From Ichthyophis bannanicus (taxonomy: Eukaryota; Chordata; Amphibia; Gymnophiona; Ichthyophiidae), in the NCBI GenBank assembly GCA_033557465.1, contig CM066033.1, forward strand, positions 1,356,475,834-1,356,539,833: DNA of 64,000 nt, in the 5' to 3' direction. Position numbers and translations under genes: made by a program. The notes below the pieces were generated by a model. The model had not been told where the DNA came from, ran no database searches, and saw nothing but the letters and a program-made list of their open reading frames with translations. Shown piece after piece: positions 31,121 to 42,754 of this stretch (the first letter of the stretch is position 1; every line of letters starts with the position of its first letter).

Positions 31121-31780
31121 GTCCGTAGTGCTGGGGAGGATAGACATATTAATTTCATAACCCGTTATTCTCCGTTAAGAATGAGCATTCAACAAATTTT
31201 ACACAAACATGCAAACGTGTTGATCACTGTACCAGGGTTAGAGACGTATAGTCCTCGATGTGTTTGGTTAAGAAATCCTAATCTGAAGGAAATAGTAAGT
31301 CCCTCTCGGTTGCACCCTCCTAAGGTGATACAGGAGTGGCGGACTGGGCAGGTTAAATGTTGACATTGCATGACATGTGCGGTTATCTGGGAAACGGATC
31401 GGTTTTCATATAAGTGTCGGGAATACAGTTTGAGATCGTTCACCTCTTGTGATTCAGATTTTGTTGTGTATCAGATTTTTTGTCCCTGCCGATTACTGTA
31501 TGTGGGCAAGACGATTCGTTCGTTTAAGATCAGATTAGGTAAACATAAAAGTAGATTAAAATGCAAACGGCGTGAGGCCCCTATAGTTGAACATTGTATA
31601 CAGAATAAACATAGTTTTAGTGATTTGTTATGTTTCTGCATAGAACATGTAAGTTCGGGCTTTCAGGATATGATGCAAGAGCAACATCTTACGTACAGAG
31701 AGCAACGATGGATTTATTTATTGGGAACGGTTATTCCCGAGGGGTTGAACTCGGGAATTGATTGGAAGGCGTGTATATGA
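31121..31780 (+). pseudogene. Penelope-like linker and GIY-YIG endonuclease, outer PLE
   Basis: The first part (RHINFITRYSP, CVWLRNPNLKEIVSPSRL) and the second (SDFVVYQIFCPCRLLYVGKT, IRSFKIRLGKHKSRL, TYREQRWIYLLG) match the inner PLE protein at clear but lower identity. The two are separated by a frame break near 31363-31370. The catalytic Arg and Glu positions are retained. This is a different, older PLE subfamily. Confidence 0.8.
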
Positions 31781-32506
31781 CGTATTGTGGTTGCATTAGT
31801 GTCTGTTTGCCAACAGGAAATGAGTAGCGGTTCTCTCCTATTTAAGTCAGCATTTCAATCCCTGGCTTTGAGCTGTGAAATTGGATCAGAAGATGTGTTA
31901 CGAGCGCGTGACCGTTTGAAAAGATATGTGTATGGCGATATAGAGTGTATCTCATTCTGAGTACCGGTTGGGTGAGATAAATTGGTTTTTAATATAGGAG
32001 GTAGGATGAACTTGTGAGTATCACGATATGTACTTTATAGCAATGTTCTTTTATTTTTATTTTTTAGTTTGATTCTCCCTAGGGGTTGATCTTTGATTTA
32101 TTGTTCGAGTAGTGGGTGCCTTGGTGAACAGTGTTTTGCATACCCCATATTTATTTATATGCTGATTTCATGTTTATAACAGTTTTTACTGTATAAGAAA
32201 CATTTGCTGTGTATAGGGGTGTGTAATAGTTTATAAAATTGTATGGTGTCCACACTCTATAGTATAAATGAGGGGAGAGATATCTCAGCAGACCATTGAT
32301 GTGCAATGTCTGACAGATGCTTGACTCTGTTGTGAGTAACCAGCTCTGTGTATGATTTTCTGAGGTTTGCTTTCTCTCCTCTTGGGTTTGCTAATTGAAC
32401 AATATTGTGATAAGGTGAGAAGTTGGAGCTGTGTTTTGTTAAATGAAGCATCATATATAAGCTCTGAGAAAGATCATAAATAGTATTGTTAGTTTACAAT
32501 GGAAGA
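31781..32506 (+). other. 3' region of the outer PLE
   Basis: AT-rich, without a long frame. It ends at the ACCTAATCGA duplication. A CTGAGTA ... GTGAGA string at 31957-31979 could be a decayed hammerhead core but does not meet the consensus. Confidence 0.45.
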
Positions 32507-33690
32507 ACCTAATCGAAAGCAGCAGGTAAAAGAAGGCCCACATAAATCTGACCCATTTAACCAGCCACAGGATGTCTCACAGGATTCATCCCTCTCTTTA
32601 TTATCATTCAACATTTACCTACAGCCATTATGCTCAAAAATTCAAAGACACGGGATCCTTTATCACATATATGCTGACGACATCATGTTGTATACACCAT
32701 TCTCCATGAAGAATCCAATCAATAGAGAAATAACAGATGCTTCAAATCAGTAGCTCAATGGCTATCACAACACTGCCTCATCATCAACCATCAAAAGACA
32801 GAGATTCTCTATGGGATGAGAGACTCAACATTCACCCCACCACCCAATGCTAAAAATTGCAGACATAGAAATGTACATCAAATCTGTAGTCAGATACATG
32901 GGTATAACTCTAGACCAAAGATTAAGCTTACAATAACATATTAGGAATGTTACAAAGGCCAAATACTACAAATTGAAAATATTGAAAATTCTCTGCCCAT
33001 TGCTAAACCCAGACAACTTCAGAACAGTGTGCCAAGCCATCATAACTCTGCAACTGGACTATTGAAACATAATTTATCAAGGAATCCCAAAATATGCCCT
33101 TTATCCACTCCAAATGGCCCAAAGAACTGCCACACATATCATAAAAGGAGTACCAAGACAAACACACTTCACACTAATTCTAAAGCAAATACATTGGATT
33201 CCAATACTCTCTCAAATCAAATACAAAGTAATACTCGGCATGCTAAAAATTCAAACGACCTATCAACAGATTACCTTCAAATAACAATACAAAATGCAAT
33301 GATAATCAATCAAGGGGACAAAGCACTCAGAAGCTACTCACAATTCCAATCCTTAAGGCAAAGAGCAATTAAGCTGCATGCAATCGTGAATATTCGCTTT
33401 ATGCCCTATCCATCTGGAACTCGCTCCTGGACAAAATAAGAGCTACAGAGGTATTAAATGAATTCCGCAAGAGACTCAAAACCCACCTTTTCCTAGAACA
33501 CTTTAATCCTGACACTTAGCAGATACATACAAAACAAAAGAAAGAAAATCAATATGTTCTAAGGCTTACTCTTGGTATATTGTAAATAAGTTAAGCTGTT
33601 AGAAAATTCTTTTTGATAGAAACAATTTCTAGTTTTTATTGAATGTAAACTTAGATAAGGCGATATAGAAAGGGTGTTAAATAAATAATT
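32507..33690 (+). pseudogene. L2-like LINE RT and 3' end, part after the PLE insertion
   Basis: RT resumes with RKQQVKEG, then SLLSFNIYLQPLC and GILYHIYADDIMLYTPF (the YADD box at about 32665-32700), then a C-terminal part with LRSYSQFQSLRQRAIK. The 3' end has GGCGATATAGAAAGGG and an AAATAAATAATTAAAT tail at 33660-33697. Stops and frame changes are frequent. Confidence 0.8.
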
Positions 33691-33699
33691 AAATAAATG

Positions 33700-33985
33700 G
33701 TTGCAGTGAACGTCACCCACTGAGGTGACGCTAAGTGCGCCCAGACTAATGGCAACATTTGCAGTTAGGGTACACCCAAAGTACCATGCTAACCACGATG
33801 TGCCGTCAACACCCATATTCGCCATGCCTACCCAGTTAACACAGGATTTTTAGCTCAGGGCCCCGCGCTGTTAGCACAGCATGTTTACCACATGACTAAG
33901 CCAATGATAATGGTTGGAAACAGAATACTGGGCTTGATGGACCTTGGTCTGACCCAGTATGGCATATCTTATGTTCTTATGGTTA
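33700..33985 (+). repeat. Unassigned segment ending in a CR1 3' tail
   Basis: 33905-33985 is the CR1 terminal block (ACTGGGCTTGATGGACC, TCTGACCCAGTATGGCATAT). The preceding 200 bases include TTAGCACAGCATGTTTACC and other sequence I cannot place. Confidence 0.6.
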
Positions 33986-33999
33986 GTAAAGATGCCCTT

Positions 34000-35282
34000 T
34001 AATCAGAAACCTAATAAAGTCACTCTCAAATCAAGCACATGTCGATGTTAATCAAGGAAGGCTCTACCTTAAGTTTGGTTGCTCTGAAAAAAATCCAGAA
34101 ATATCCTTATCTTCTCATTATAATACAGGAAATCTTTATGACAAAAAAAGTCCTAAAGGCCCAAACCTTGTTGGGCTCCAATGTAAACATAATCAAACGT
34201 GTTGTTCGAGAATTTCTTTCTGTTGAAAACTCTAACAATACAGTCAGTTCCAAACCAGCCACAGTCAGGTCTCTATTTCGATTAAACGTTTCAGCAGATC
34301 CTTTCTTATAAACAGGGATATATACTAGAAACTGGAGATTGGTGGAAATGCTTCAGTAGGATATTGGGGAACTTCAAAATATATTTCTTTAACATATCCA
34401 AAGGTAAAATATGAGGAGACTTAGAAAAGTTAATAAATATTAAATTATTTTTCCTGGCTAAGTTTTTGAAAACTTCCACCTTATTCCACTGACTGATTTT
34501 GTCTTTAACTAAGGCACCAGTAAAGGACATCAAGGATTCCAAGATGGCTTCACATCCACGCACCCACTTATTCTGCTTCCATATTTCAGAGCCTACTGGT
34601 AACTTCATCGACAACACTGTGGTAAATTCATACACTTGTTGTACGCAATCAGTTAAGGCGGTGTCCATATGAGAAATTACTGAACAAGCCGGACCAAAAG
34701 TAACATCAGGTGGTGGATTCAGTAAAGCAGCTAATATGAAAGATAAAGTGAGATGAGTTTCCTCGACCAGAACCTGATGTTCTTCCGAAGCTCTATTGCC
34801 AGACACTTCTCCACTAGGACAGATTGAATTTGATTCCTCTGGGACTGAGAATCTAATACCAGCTGTCCTGAGCTATCACCAACTATATTGATCACAGTCA
34901 TGGACATATCCTCTCTTATCGAGGCTGACTCTCTCTCCCCTCCGCAGGGCTAATAGCAAGTGTGACTTCTACTGATATTGCACCTGATCCTCTGGCTGCG
35001 TCATTCACGTGTGCTGGGAAGACTACTCCAAATACTGTTTCTCACATCATATCTGGGGGCTGCAGGAGGGACACGGTCCCCAGAGCTCAAGGAGGCCTTA
35101 GAAAGCTGCAGATACACCGGAGACTATTTTGTCACAGACATTATACCACATTCTTCCAAACTTCAGGCCACACAGGGAAGATGTCTCAGTATCAAACCCA
35201 AGGAGAAAGGTGGCTTTGCTGATGCTGTTAAGGAATAGAAGAACAATTAACAATGTAGCCAATAGTGGTCTGTATAAATCTA
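34000..35282 (-). pseudogene. L1-like ORF1 remnant, second copy
   Basis: Minus-strand 34806-34306 includes a coiled-coil-like segment and NLARKNNLIFINFSKSPHIL, DMLKKYILKFPN, the start of the L1 ORF1 RRM domain. 34310-34030 continues LTVLLEFSTERNSRTT and a W-I/F-R-F-F-like block of the C-terminal domain. The region up to 35282 resembles the upstream part seen at 24830-24990. No ORF2 follows. Confidence 0.6.
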
Positions 35283-35404
35283 TGTGCACGCAGGGCCGGC
35301 CCGTCCATTGAGCAAGAATGTTTTTTGCACAGGGCCCCGCGTTTCAGGGGGCCCCGCGCAAAAAACATTCTTAAGCATCCCAAGTTAAAAAAAAAAAAAA
35401 AAAC

Positions 35405-35800
35405 AAACCGGCTGCTTCTGCCGCGGCAGCTTCAAGAGCTCTGCCGCGGCAGCATCAAGAGCTCTGCCGCGGGGCCCCCCCCTGCCCGGCAGAGCCTCCG
35501 TGCATCTTCAGCTCTTCACGTCCAAAACGCGGGCTTTTTTCAGAGCCGCGACAGTTTCTTTTCTCGCGGCTCTCTTAATCCCACGGGGCTGATGGGATTT
35601 CCCATCACCCTCGGCGGGATTAACAGAGCCGCGAGAAAAGAAACTCTCGCGGCTCTGAAAAAAGCCCGCGTTTTGGACGTGAAGAGCTGAAGATGCACGG
35701 AGGCTCTGCCGGGCAGGGGGGGGCCCCGCGGCAGAGCTCTTGATGCTGCCGCGGCAGAGCTCTTGAAGCTGCCGCGGCAGAAGCAGCCGGTTTGGGTTTT
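35405..35800. repeat. GC-rich near-perfect palindrome
   Basis: The arms run from AACCGGCTGCTTCTGCC to GGCAGAAGCAGCCGGTT, each about 185 bases, around GGGATTTCCCATCACCC. Each arm holds repeated GCCGCGGCAG units. The inverted halves differ at only a few positions. Confidence 0.85.
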
Positions 35801-35804
35801 TTTT

Positions 35805-36960
35805 TACTGGTAATGGGCCATGGGGGGGGGAGGCTAAGACTGGAAGTGGGCTGATGGGGGGGGGGGGTTAGGACTGGTAATGGGCTATGGGGGGGGCGAA
35901 GTGGGCTGTGGGGGGGGGGTTAGGACTGGTAATGGGCTATGGGGGGGGCTAAGTGGGCTGATGGGGGGGTTAGGACTGGTAATGGGCTATGGGGGGGGCT
36001 AAGTGGGCTGATGGGGGGGGGGTTAGGACGGGTAATGGGCTATGGGGGGGCTAAGTGGGCTGATGGGGGGGTTTGGACTGGTAATGGGCTATGGGGAGGG
36101 GGCTAAGGCTGGAAGTGGGGGGGTAGGACTGGAAATGGGCTGATGGGGGGGGTTAGAACTGGTAATTGACTATGGGGAGGGGGCTAAGGCTGGAAGTGGG
36201 GGGTAGGACTGGAAATGGGCTGATGGGGGGGTTAGGACTGGTAATGGGCTATGGGGGGCTAAGACTGGAAATGGGCTGATGGGGGGGAAGGACTGGTAAT
36301 TGGCTAAGGGAGTGCGCCAAAGACAGGAAATAGCCAGATGGTGGGCAAGGACTGGAAAAAGGGTGATGGGGGGTTAGGACGTAATGTGCTGATGGGGGTT
36401 TAGGACTAGTAATGGGCTATGAGGATGCTAGGACTGGAAATTGGCTGAGTGGAAGGAGGGCTTGAACAGCAAATAGCTGATGGGGACGGGGGCTTGGAAT
36501 GGAAATGGGTTGTGAGGGGGAGGGAGCTAGGACTGGAAATGGGTGAGGGGGGGGGGCTAGGACAGGAAATGGGCTGATGGGCTAGAATAGGACTGGAAAT
36601 TGGCTGTTGGGGGGTGCTAAGATTGGAAATGGGCTGTGGTGGGGGTTTGGATTGAAATGGACTCATGAAGGGGCTAGAACTGGAAGTAGGCTCATGGGGG
36701 GCTTGGATTGGAAATGGGCTGAGTGGAGGGGAGCTAGGATTTGACATGGGCTGATGGTGGGGCTAGGAAAGGACTAGAAATGGGCTCATGGGGGGCTGGG
36801 ATTGGAAATGAGCTGATGGAGGGACTTGGATGGGACTGCAAATAGATGGGGGAGCTAGGACTGGAAATGGGCTTATGGGGGCTAGGACTGGAAATGGGCT
36901 GATGCGGGGACTAGAAGGGAGCGGATGCTGGGTGGGACTGGAACTAGAATGGAGCTGATG
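35805..36960. repeat. G-rich minisatellite inside the hAT element
   Basis: The unit is close to GGACTGGTAATGGGCTATG plus a run of G and a GCTAAGTGGGCTGAT half with another G run; subunits are about 25 bases and higher-order units about 48-50. Units near 35850-36100 are most regular and decay toward 36960. Runs of 6-9 G occur every 20-30 bases, so G-quadruplex formation is plausible. Confidence 0.85.
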
Positions 36961-37955
36961 TTGGGGGAGGATTAGAATGGGATGGAGCTGGGAGAGTGAA
37001 ATGGAGAGGGAAAAAATATTTTGTGTGGGAGGGAAGACAAATCTACAATTGTCCGGATATTGGGAGAGTAGGTGGGGATTGAGGATGGAGGGGTAAAATT
37101 TGAGTGGATGAAATAGGAATGAGGAAAGAGCAAAAAGGAGAAAGATTAGTATGTTAAAGCAGATGTAGAGAGAGAATGGAAAAAAACTAGAAGAGAGAAG
37201 AAAAGACAAATGGACAGCAGACGATGAAGAATTAGCGGAAGACACGAAGAAACCAGAAGAAAGTGGCTGGAGCAATTGCAGCTGAAAAAAAATGCACAAA
37301 AGGTAGAAAAATATCTCTTTATTTTGAATTTATTAATTGGAATATGTCAGCTCTGGGAAATGTGCATCATTAACGTCTGCGCTTTGTTTAGTACAAGAGC
37401 AAATTAATGTATAGTTTTATTTCTACAGTGTTGTACATTCCAAGTTTGGCTTTTGGGATTCCCAGTTTAATTATTGTCTTCCTGTTTCTAAATTGTGATT
37501 CCTTGTTTGGTGATGGTCTATGTTCTGCATGTGTAACTGAGCTGAGGTATTCTGTTTATGTAATTCCTATTTGACATTGCCACTTGTTCTCTTTCCCCAG
37601 TAGGTCATGTATTGTTGTTCTCTGAAATGTATTGGTTTAATATTTGCAGCGTTTCCTTTTGATAGTTAGGGTATGGTGCTTTATGAGTCCTGGTAGTGCT
37701 GTTAGGATACGGCGGGTTTGCTATGGGTTCTAAATGGGCAGTGTTTGTAGTAGTTCCTAATGTGCCTGGCGGTTGGTATTGGATTATAGTAATGTAGAAG
37801 TCTTTTAGTCTTTCTTTATTCATACACTCATTAAGAGGCATGTTTACTAAAAGTTCGTGTATGGTAACATTATGCAAATATTTATGCAAATGAGGCCCCG
37901 CACCGAGTCTCCGCACATGGCCCCGCACCCCCCTTGGGCCGCCCCTGTGTGCACG

Positions 37956-38625
37956 TGACTAACTGAGACTGTGGGTAAATGAATATGTTAAACTGGGCAG
38001 GGGTATATGCAAAAATACCAGAACTTCAGATGTTTTTTGCTTGAAGCTGGCTGAAGGCAAAATGCTGTGGTCTCAGACACACTGAATGAACTTTCTGTGA
38101 ACTTATGGCCCGGTTATTTGTACTTTTTATAGTCTGCGCAGTCTCTGATAAGAACTGCGTTTATTAGTAGCCCCTCACCATAGGGGATAATTTTGCTGAC
38201 TCTAGAATTCTCTTGTGCATAGCTGCAGCTATGTTGCCTTGTACATCTTGCATTAGTCAAATGCAGATGTATATCTAGGATAAGGTGTACCTGATTGTTC
38301 TATTTAGCAAACTGCTGGAGATGTGTAGGGTGAAGAGAGAATCGTTGTTTCTGAGATTTCTGTTCCCCAGAGCTGTGACCAAAGTGAATAAAGTTTTATT
38401 TGTGCAACATTGTTTGGCTAATTTCCATGACAACACCTTGTTGTTCCTCTTTCTCCCAATTCTGGCTAAACAAACAGCAGCCTGGGACACACTCATCTGC
38501 CATCCATGTTTGCACTGTCAAATGTATGTGTATATGCGCACATTTTCAGTGTAGCCATCCAGTACAGTCAGAGTTCCTGTGGCCTACACATGTCAAACAG
38601 TTTATGAGTCCTTATAGAGGGAGTG
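37956..38625. other. No recognisable feature
   Basis: Mixed-composition sequence between the hAT element and an RTE fragment. The longest frames have no family resemblance. Confidence 0.4.
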
Positions 38626-38626
38626 A

Positions 38627-39512
38627 TGAGAAATGAAACCAATGAAAATCATCAGAGAAATAGGATTGTACGACGACAACAGAGGTGTGAAGATTAGTGG
38701 AAGACTCATCAACAACCTTCACTATGCTGATGATACGACATTACTGGCTGAAAGTGAAGACGATCTGAAACATTTTCTTCTCAAGATCAAGGAACATAGT
38801 CTTAAAATGGGCCTGAACCTAAATGTAAAGAAGACAAAGATCATGACAACTGGCAAAATCAATAAGTTCATCATTGGTGGAGAAGAAATTGAAATATGGA
38901 CAACTATAACCTACTTGGATCAACTATCAATAAAGAAGCAACAAGCAGTCAAGAAATCCGACGATGCATGGCTCTTGGCAGAATGACTAGGAAGGACCTA
39001 GACAAGATTCTCAAGAGCACAAATGTCTCTCTCCATACAAAGATTTGACTTGTTCAAGTCATGGCATTTTCAATAACGTCATATGGATGCAAAAGTTGGA
39101 CAGTGAAAAAAGTAGACAGGAAGAAAATTCATGCCTTTGAATTATGGTGCTGGCGATGAATACTTTGTATACCATGGACTGCTCTAAGAACAAACCAGCT
39201 AGTACTAGAGGAGATCAAACCTAAGCTTTCTTTAGAAGCTCAGATGACAAGACTTCGACTTTCATATTTTGGACACATCATGCGAAGAGAGAGATCATTA
39301 GAGAAAGACATCATGCTTGGCAAGGTAGAACGTCAACACAAGAGAGGAAGGCCAGCAATGAGATAGATCGATACAATAACAGCAGCTACGGGTGCCAATC
39401 TGTCAACAATAACTGACTGAAGACTGAAGACTGAACACAATTTAGGACAACTATCCAGAGGGTCGTCATGAGTCGACACTGACTCGACGGCACTTAACAA
39501 CAACAACATGAG
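38627..39512 (+). pseudogene. RTE (BovB-like) LINE 3' part
   Basis: The frame begins GLYDDNRGVKISGRLINNLH with YADDTTLLAES (motif C) and continues LKHFLLKIKEHSLKMGLNLN, then KTKIMTTGKI. Later pieces give SYGCKSWTVKK, FGHIMRRERSLEKDIMLGK and RGRPAMR. The 3' end GACTCGACGGCACTTAACAA is the BovB-type terminus. It belongs to the same family as 13736-16935 but in the other orientation. Several frame breaks. Confidence 0.85.
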
Positions 39513-39589
39513 CAAACCAACCCCACACTCCAATGACTCAAATTTTCATCTTTCCTCTGTCCTTGTCAGGTAGGATGATCACTGGATCA

Positions 39590-40035
39590 ATGACAAATTT
39601 GTGATAAATGCTGAAAGAAGTTGCTAGCAAAGTGAGAGGTCTACATGACAGCTACACATCTCATCTACATGCTCGCCTCCAATCCACTCATTCCTCTGCC
39701 TTCTTCTTCATTGGCCTCGCCCTATGGAACTCCTTACCCTCCTCTATATGGCTTGAGCAGAAATACACCACCTTCAGAAACAGTCTCAAAACCCATCTCT
39801 TTGCCCTTGCCTTTGATCTCCCTGCTCCCCCTGTGTAACCCTACCCTCTCTCCCCCCTTCTCTCTTTCTCCTCCTTAGTGTCCTGTCGCATGAATCTGCT
39901 AGGTTTGCTTTCCTGTCAAATATTGTAATTTCGTTTCCTCTTCTCTACCTTATGGTTCTCTAATTTGAGTTATGTAAACAGCTTTGATGTCTATTCGTTT
40001 AGCGGTATATAAAGTCAATAAACATAAACATCTGT
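39590..40035 (+). pseudogene. L2-like LINE 3' end
   Basis: Frame LKEVASKVRGLHDSYTSHLH continues with a GLALWNSLPSSIW block and FRNSLKTHLFALAFDLPA, the standard L2 C-terminus. The 3' UTR ends GCGGTATATAAAGTCAATAA. Confidence 0.75.
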
Positions 40036-41755
40036 AATAGTTTGGGGGGAGGGATATTTTTCTTTCACTATCCGCCTCTCTCTTTCTGTTATTCTTTCTC
40101 TCTGTCTTCTGGTGAAAAACAGACCTCTTCCATCCATTCCCATCTACGGTTTTATACCATTATATTTATAGACTTTTAGTTCTGATTTCCATAAGAAAAG
40201 CAGGTTAACAAATTCATGTTCTCTGTCGAATAAATCCCCCAGGACTGGATCAGCCTGTCCTGGAAAAATGGAGCCAATTGGCCACTTGTCCCCCATCTCT
40301 TGGCTTATCATGAATTTTCATGCAAATGCCATGCAACTGGAAATTACCGATTTTTCTTTGCTGCTTTTTACTTGCACTCTGCACATTTCTAAAGATGGGA
40401 GAGGAGTGAGGTTCATTACTATAATGGTATGTTCAAAACTAAACGATTTGGAGACATTGCCCCTGGGAGAGCGTGAGGGACAGAGCAGGGAGATTGATAC
40501 AGAGCATCTGTAGTTTGCCTACTTAGTTTGGAGGGGCCAGACCTATTGGTGGTGGGGAAGAGAGCCTTCATCTGGAACATTTATGCCCTCTTATGCCCCC
40601 CAACCAAACTTAGGCTATGATACAGAGACACAATGTAGAGACAAAAAAAAAGAAAAAAAATGTTTAGCCTCCTTTCCTCTGTGAGAAGGTACCTGGGAAA
40701 TGGGGTTCTTTCCTTTGGGGGGGATAAGCTCAAGTTCAGGAGCCTACTGAGATTCCAAAGAATAGACTACTGAAAATAAGCTTCTTCAACGTTAACGATC
40801 TCACACACGGTACATCTTGGAAGAAGAATCCACATAGCGGCCATAGCCCATTTAATATTCACTATACCTCCCTGCAAATTGATCCCTTTCCAATGCAATA
40901 ACCAAGATACTTCTGTTGGGATTTCTTAGCTGTCAAGATCCTGAGAATCGCTACTGAGAGCCTCCATAAATCTTGCTCGTCCCAAACTGCTAGCAAACAT
41001 GGACAACTCCCTCATTGGTTTCATTTCTCACCACTCTCTCTAGAAGGACTCATAAACTGTTCAATATGCGTAGGCCACAGGCATTCTGATTGGGCCAGAT
41101 GGCTACTCTGAAAATACGAAGCTGTTTAGCCACACTCTCTTTCGCCCTCATCCTTCGTAGTGCACAGCTGATTTCTTCAAACTTCTGAAAACCTATGGAG
41201 GTCAAGTAATGAAGTTCTCTATTAACAGTTAGAAAATTACTGCCCTGTTACTCCCTTAAAACATGAAACCCAATTATGCATAGGATGCCTAGGTGAGAAA
41301 TGGTACATCTAAGTGGGGACATTTGCACTTTCCTGCATATTTTTCAAAAATATTTGCTGAATGTGGAGCCTTTTATAAAATATGTATAACGACGCTCGGG
41401 AATACACACACAAATGCCAGCACTTATGGCAGGAACAGTCATTTCAGTAGGAAGCATTATATGGAAAAAGCAGCATCAATCAAGGTTTGAACATGCAAGA
41501 GTCCGTAATTAATTGTGTTGATGCTGATTTTAGAACCTACACATGTAAGTATCGGCACTTAAATCAGGAATGCTACATTTTACAAAACTGAACATCCAGG
41601 AACAGCCAATTAGCAAACTTTTGAGGGGGTTTAAACACCAGAAAAGTAAGCAGAATTTCCCTCTCAGTCATTAATGCAAACCTTAATTCCAGGCAAGCCG
41701 TTAGTTGACGCTTTTGCCTGCCTCGGAGTTGACATCTTTATTTTTTTAAGTCTAT
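40036..41755. other. No recognisable feature
   Basis: About 1.7 kb of mixed sequence without long frames, terminal repeats or LINE motifs that I can identify. A short AGGACTGGATCAGCCTGTCC block at 40241 resembles interspersed repeats but cannot be placed. Confidence 0.35.
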
Positions 41756-42165
41756 GGACCTGATACTCAGCGGCAGTGACTATCACTGTTAAAGCATCTA
41801 ACCACTGCCACTGAGCCTTAAACCCAGATATTCAATACCAGGGCCATATCCGGGCCCCGCCATTGAATATGAAGGTTGCCCGCATTGCCAGGAAGCTAGC
41901 TAGGCAGCAGCGATATTGAACCGTTGCCCAGTTAGCTTCTGCAGCAAAGGTTAGGCTAGCCTTTACTGCGCCTGACTTTCACCACATCTCAATAAGTGGG
42001 CAGCAGCTCAGTTTCACTGCTGTCCAAATATTGAGGGTGCCGCTCCCGGAAAGCCCCTGGCATGCCACAGTGCTAACTGGTTAGCATCGGGGCATGCAGT
42101 GGCAGCAACTGCGGATATTCAGCAGCACTAACACTGTTAGTGTTGCAGAATATCCTGGGCAAGGG
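41756..42165. repeat. Interspersed repeat (GATATTCAG family), copy 1
   Basis: It shares its whole length with 62583-62995, for example CCCAGATATTCAAT, GTTAGCTTC, GCCTTTACT, and GATATTCAGCAGCACTAAC. The ends read GGACCTGATACTCAG and the inverse type, suggesting a non-autonomous DNA transposon with short terminal repeats. No coding content. Confidence 0.6.
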
Positions 42166-42750
42166 CAATATCCTCTCTAGGGGGGCCATTCTGAACAGCG
42201 AATAGTGAGGATGTACGTCCAGTTTGGACATACAACCCCGCTATTCGCTGTGTGCCTATTCTGCCCCGAAAGCTCCCTGCACATACAGGTCCTTTGTGCA
42301 GGGAGCTCCGAGAGGGGGCAGTGACAGGGCAGAGAGTGTGCGGAGTGGGGGCAGGGTGCACAACCTGGATGTACAGGGCCTAATCTGATCACGTCCCTGC
42401 ACATCCAGCTGGGGGCAGATGGATGTGGGACTTATTCTACTTAAGCAATCTGGCCAGGAAGGACCCCCCCCCCCCCAAAAGCAGGGAGCAGTTTGATGTG
42501 AGGCCTCTCACGTCTACTAAGTCTAGCATACAAGTTTCCGAGTGTATTACTTTGTCTTCCGATCTTCAACGTCTTGACCTCGCTATACTTTGTCTTCCGA
42601 TCTTCAATGTCTTGACCTCGTTTCTGCCTGCTGCTTTGTTTTTGTTCTTGTGCTAGGAGACTGTTCTGCTGAATCTGCCAATGTTCCTGCACAACAAATC
42701 TTCTCCTGCTATCTGGTGACTGGTGTCTACTCTACTGCTGCAGGGAACAT
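42166..42750. other. Unassigned, with small inverted and direct repeats
   Basis: GCGAATAGTGAGGATGTACG at 42198 faces an inverted GCTATTCGCTG at 42240. ACTTTGTCTTCCGATCTTCA with following GTCTTGACCTCG is tandemly duplicated at about 42549-42585 and 42589-42621. Poly-C is at 42465-42475. No gene seen. Confidence 0.45.
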
Positions 42751-42754
42751 CTCA

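Larger units (their letters stand above)
28099..32506 (+). mobile_element. 5'-truncated Penelope-like element inserted in the L2-like RT (host of a second PLE)
   Basis: The insert is flanked by ACCTAATCGA duplications. Its own sequence is 28099-28123 joined to 31121-32506. Removing the internal element joins RSWLLSP to RVRSAGED in one frame, matching the LLTPRSQHSEE region of the inner PLE protein. It begins in the RT-endonuclease linker, so it is strongly 5' truncated. The 3' region runs to 32506 without further recognised coding. Confidence 0.8.
35291..37947. mobile_element. Non-autonomous hAT element, 2657 bp, 8-bp target duplication
   Basis: The ends are CAGGGCCGGCCCGTCCATT and, inverted, CAGGGGCGGCCCAAGG, the pattern of many vertebrate hAT elements. 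TGTGCACG flanks it at 35283-35290 and 37948-37955. It contains a GC-rich palindrome (35405-35800), a G-rich minisatellite (35805-36960) and about 1 kb of unassigned sequence. No transposase frame is seen. Confidence 0.85.

Noticed and set aside
31957..31979. Hammerhead motif in the outer PLE
   Set aside because: CTGAGTA and GTGAGA depart from the invariant core and no stems I and III could be paired.
35265..35690. 141-codon plus-strand frame
   Set aside because: It falls in the GC-rich palindrome and terminal region of the hAT element; it has no domain and mirrored composition.
36406..37299. Pro/Ser-rich minus-strand frames
   Set aside because: They are translations of the minisatellite and its decayed flank.
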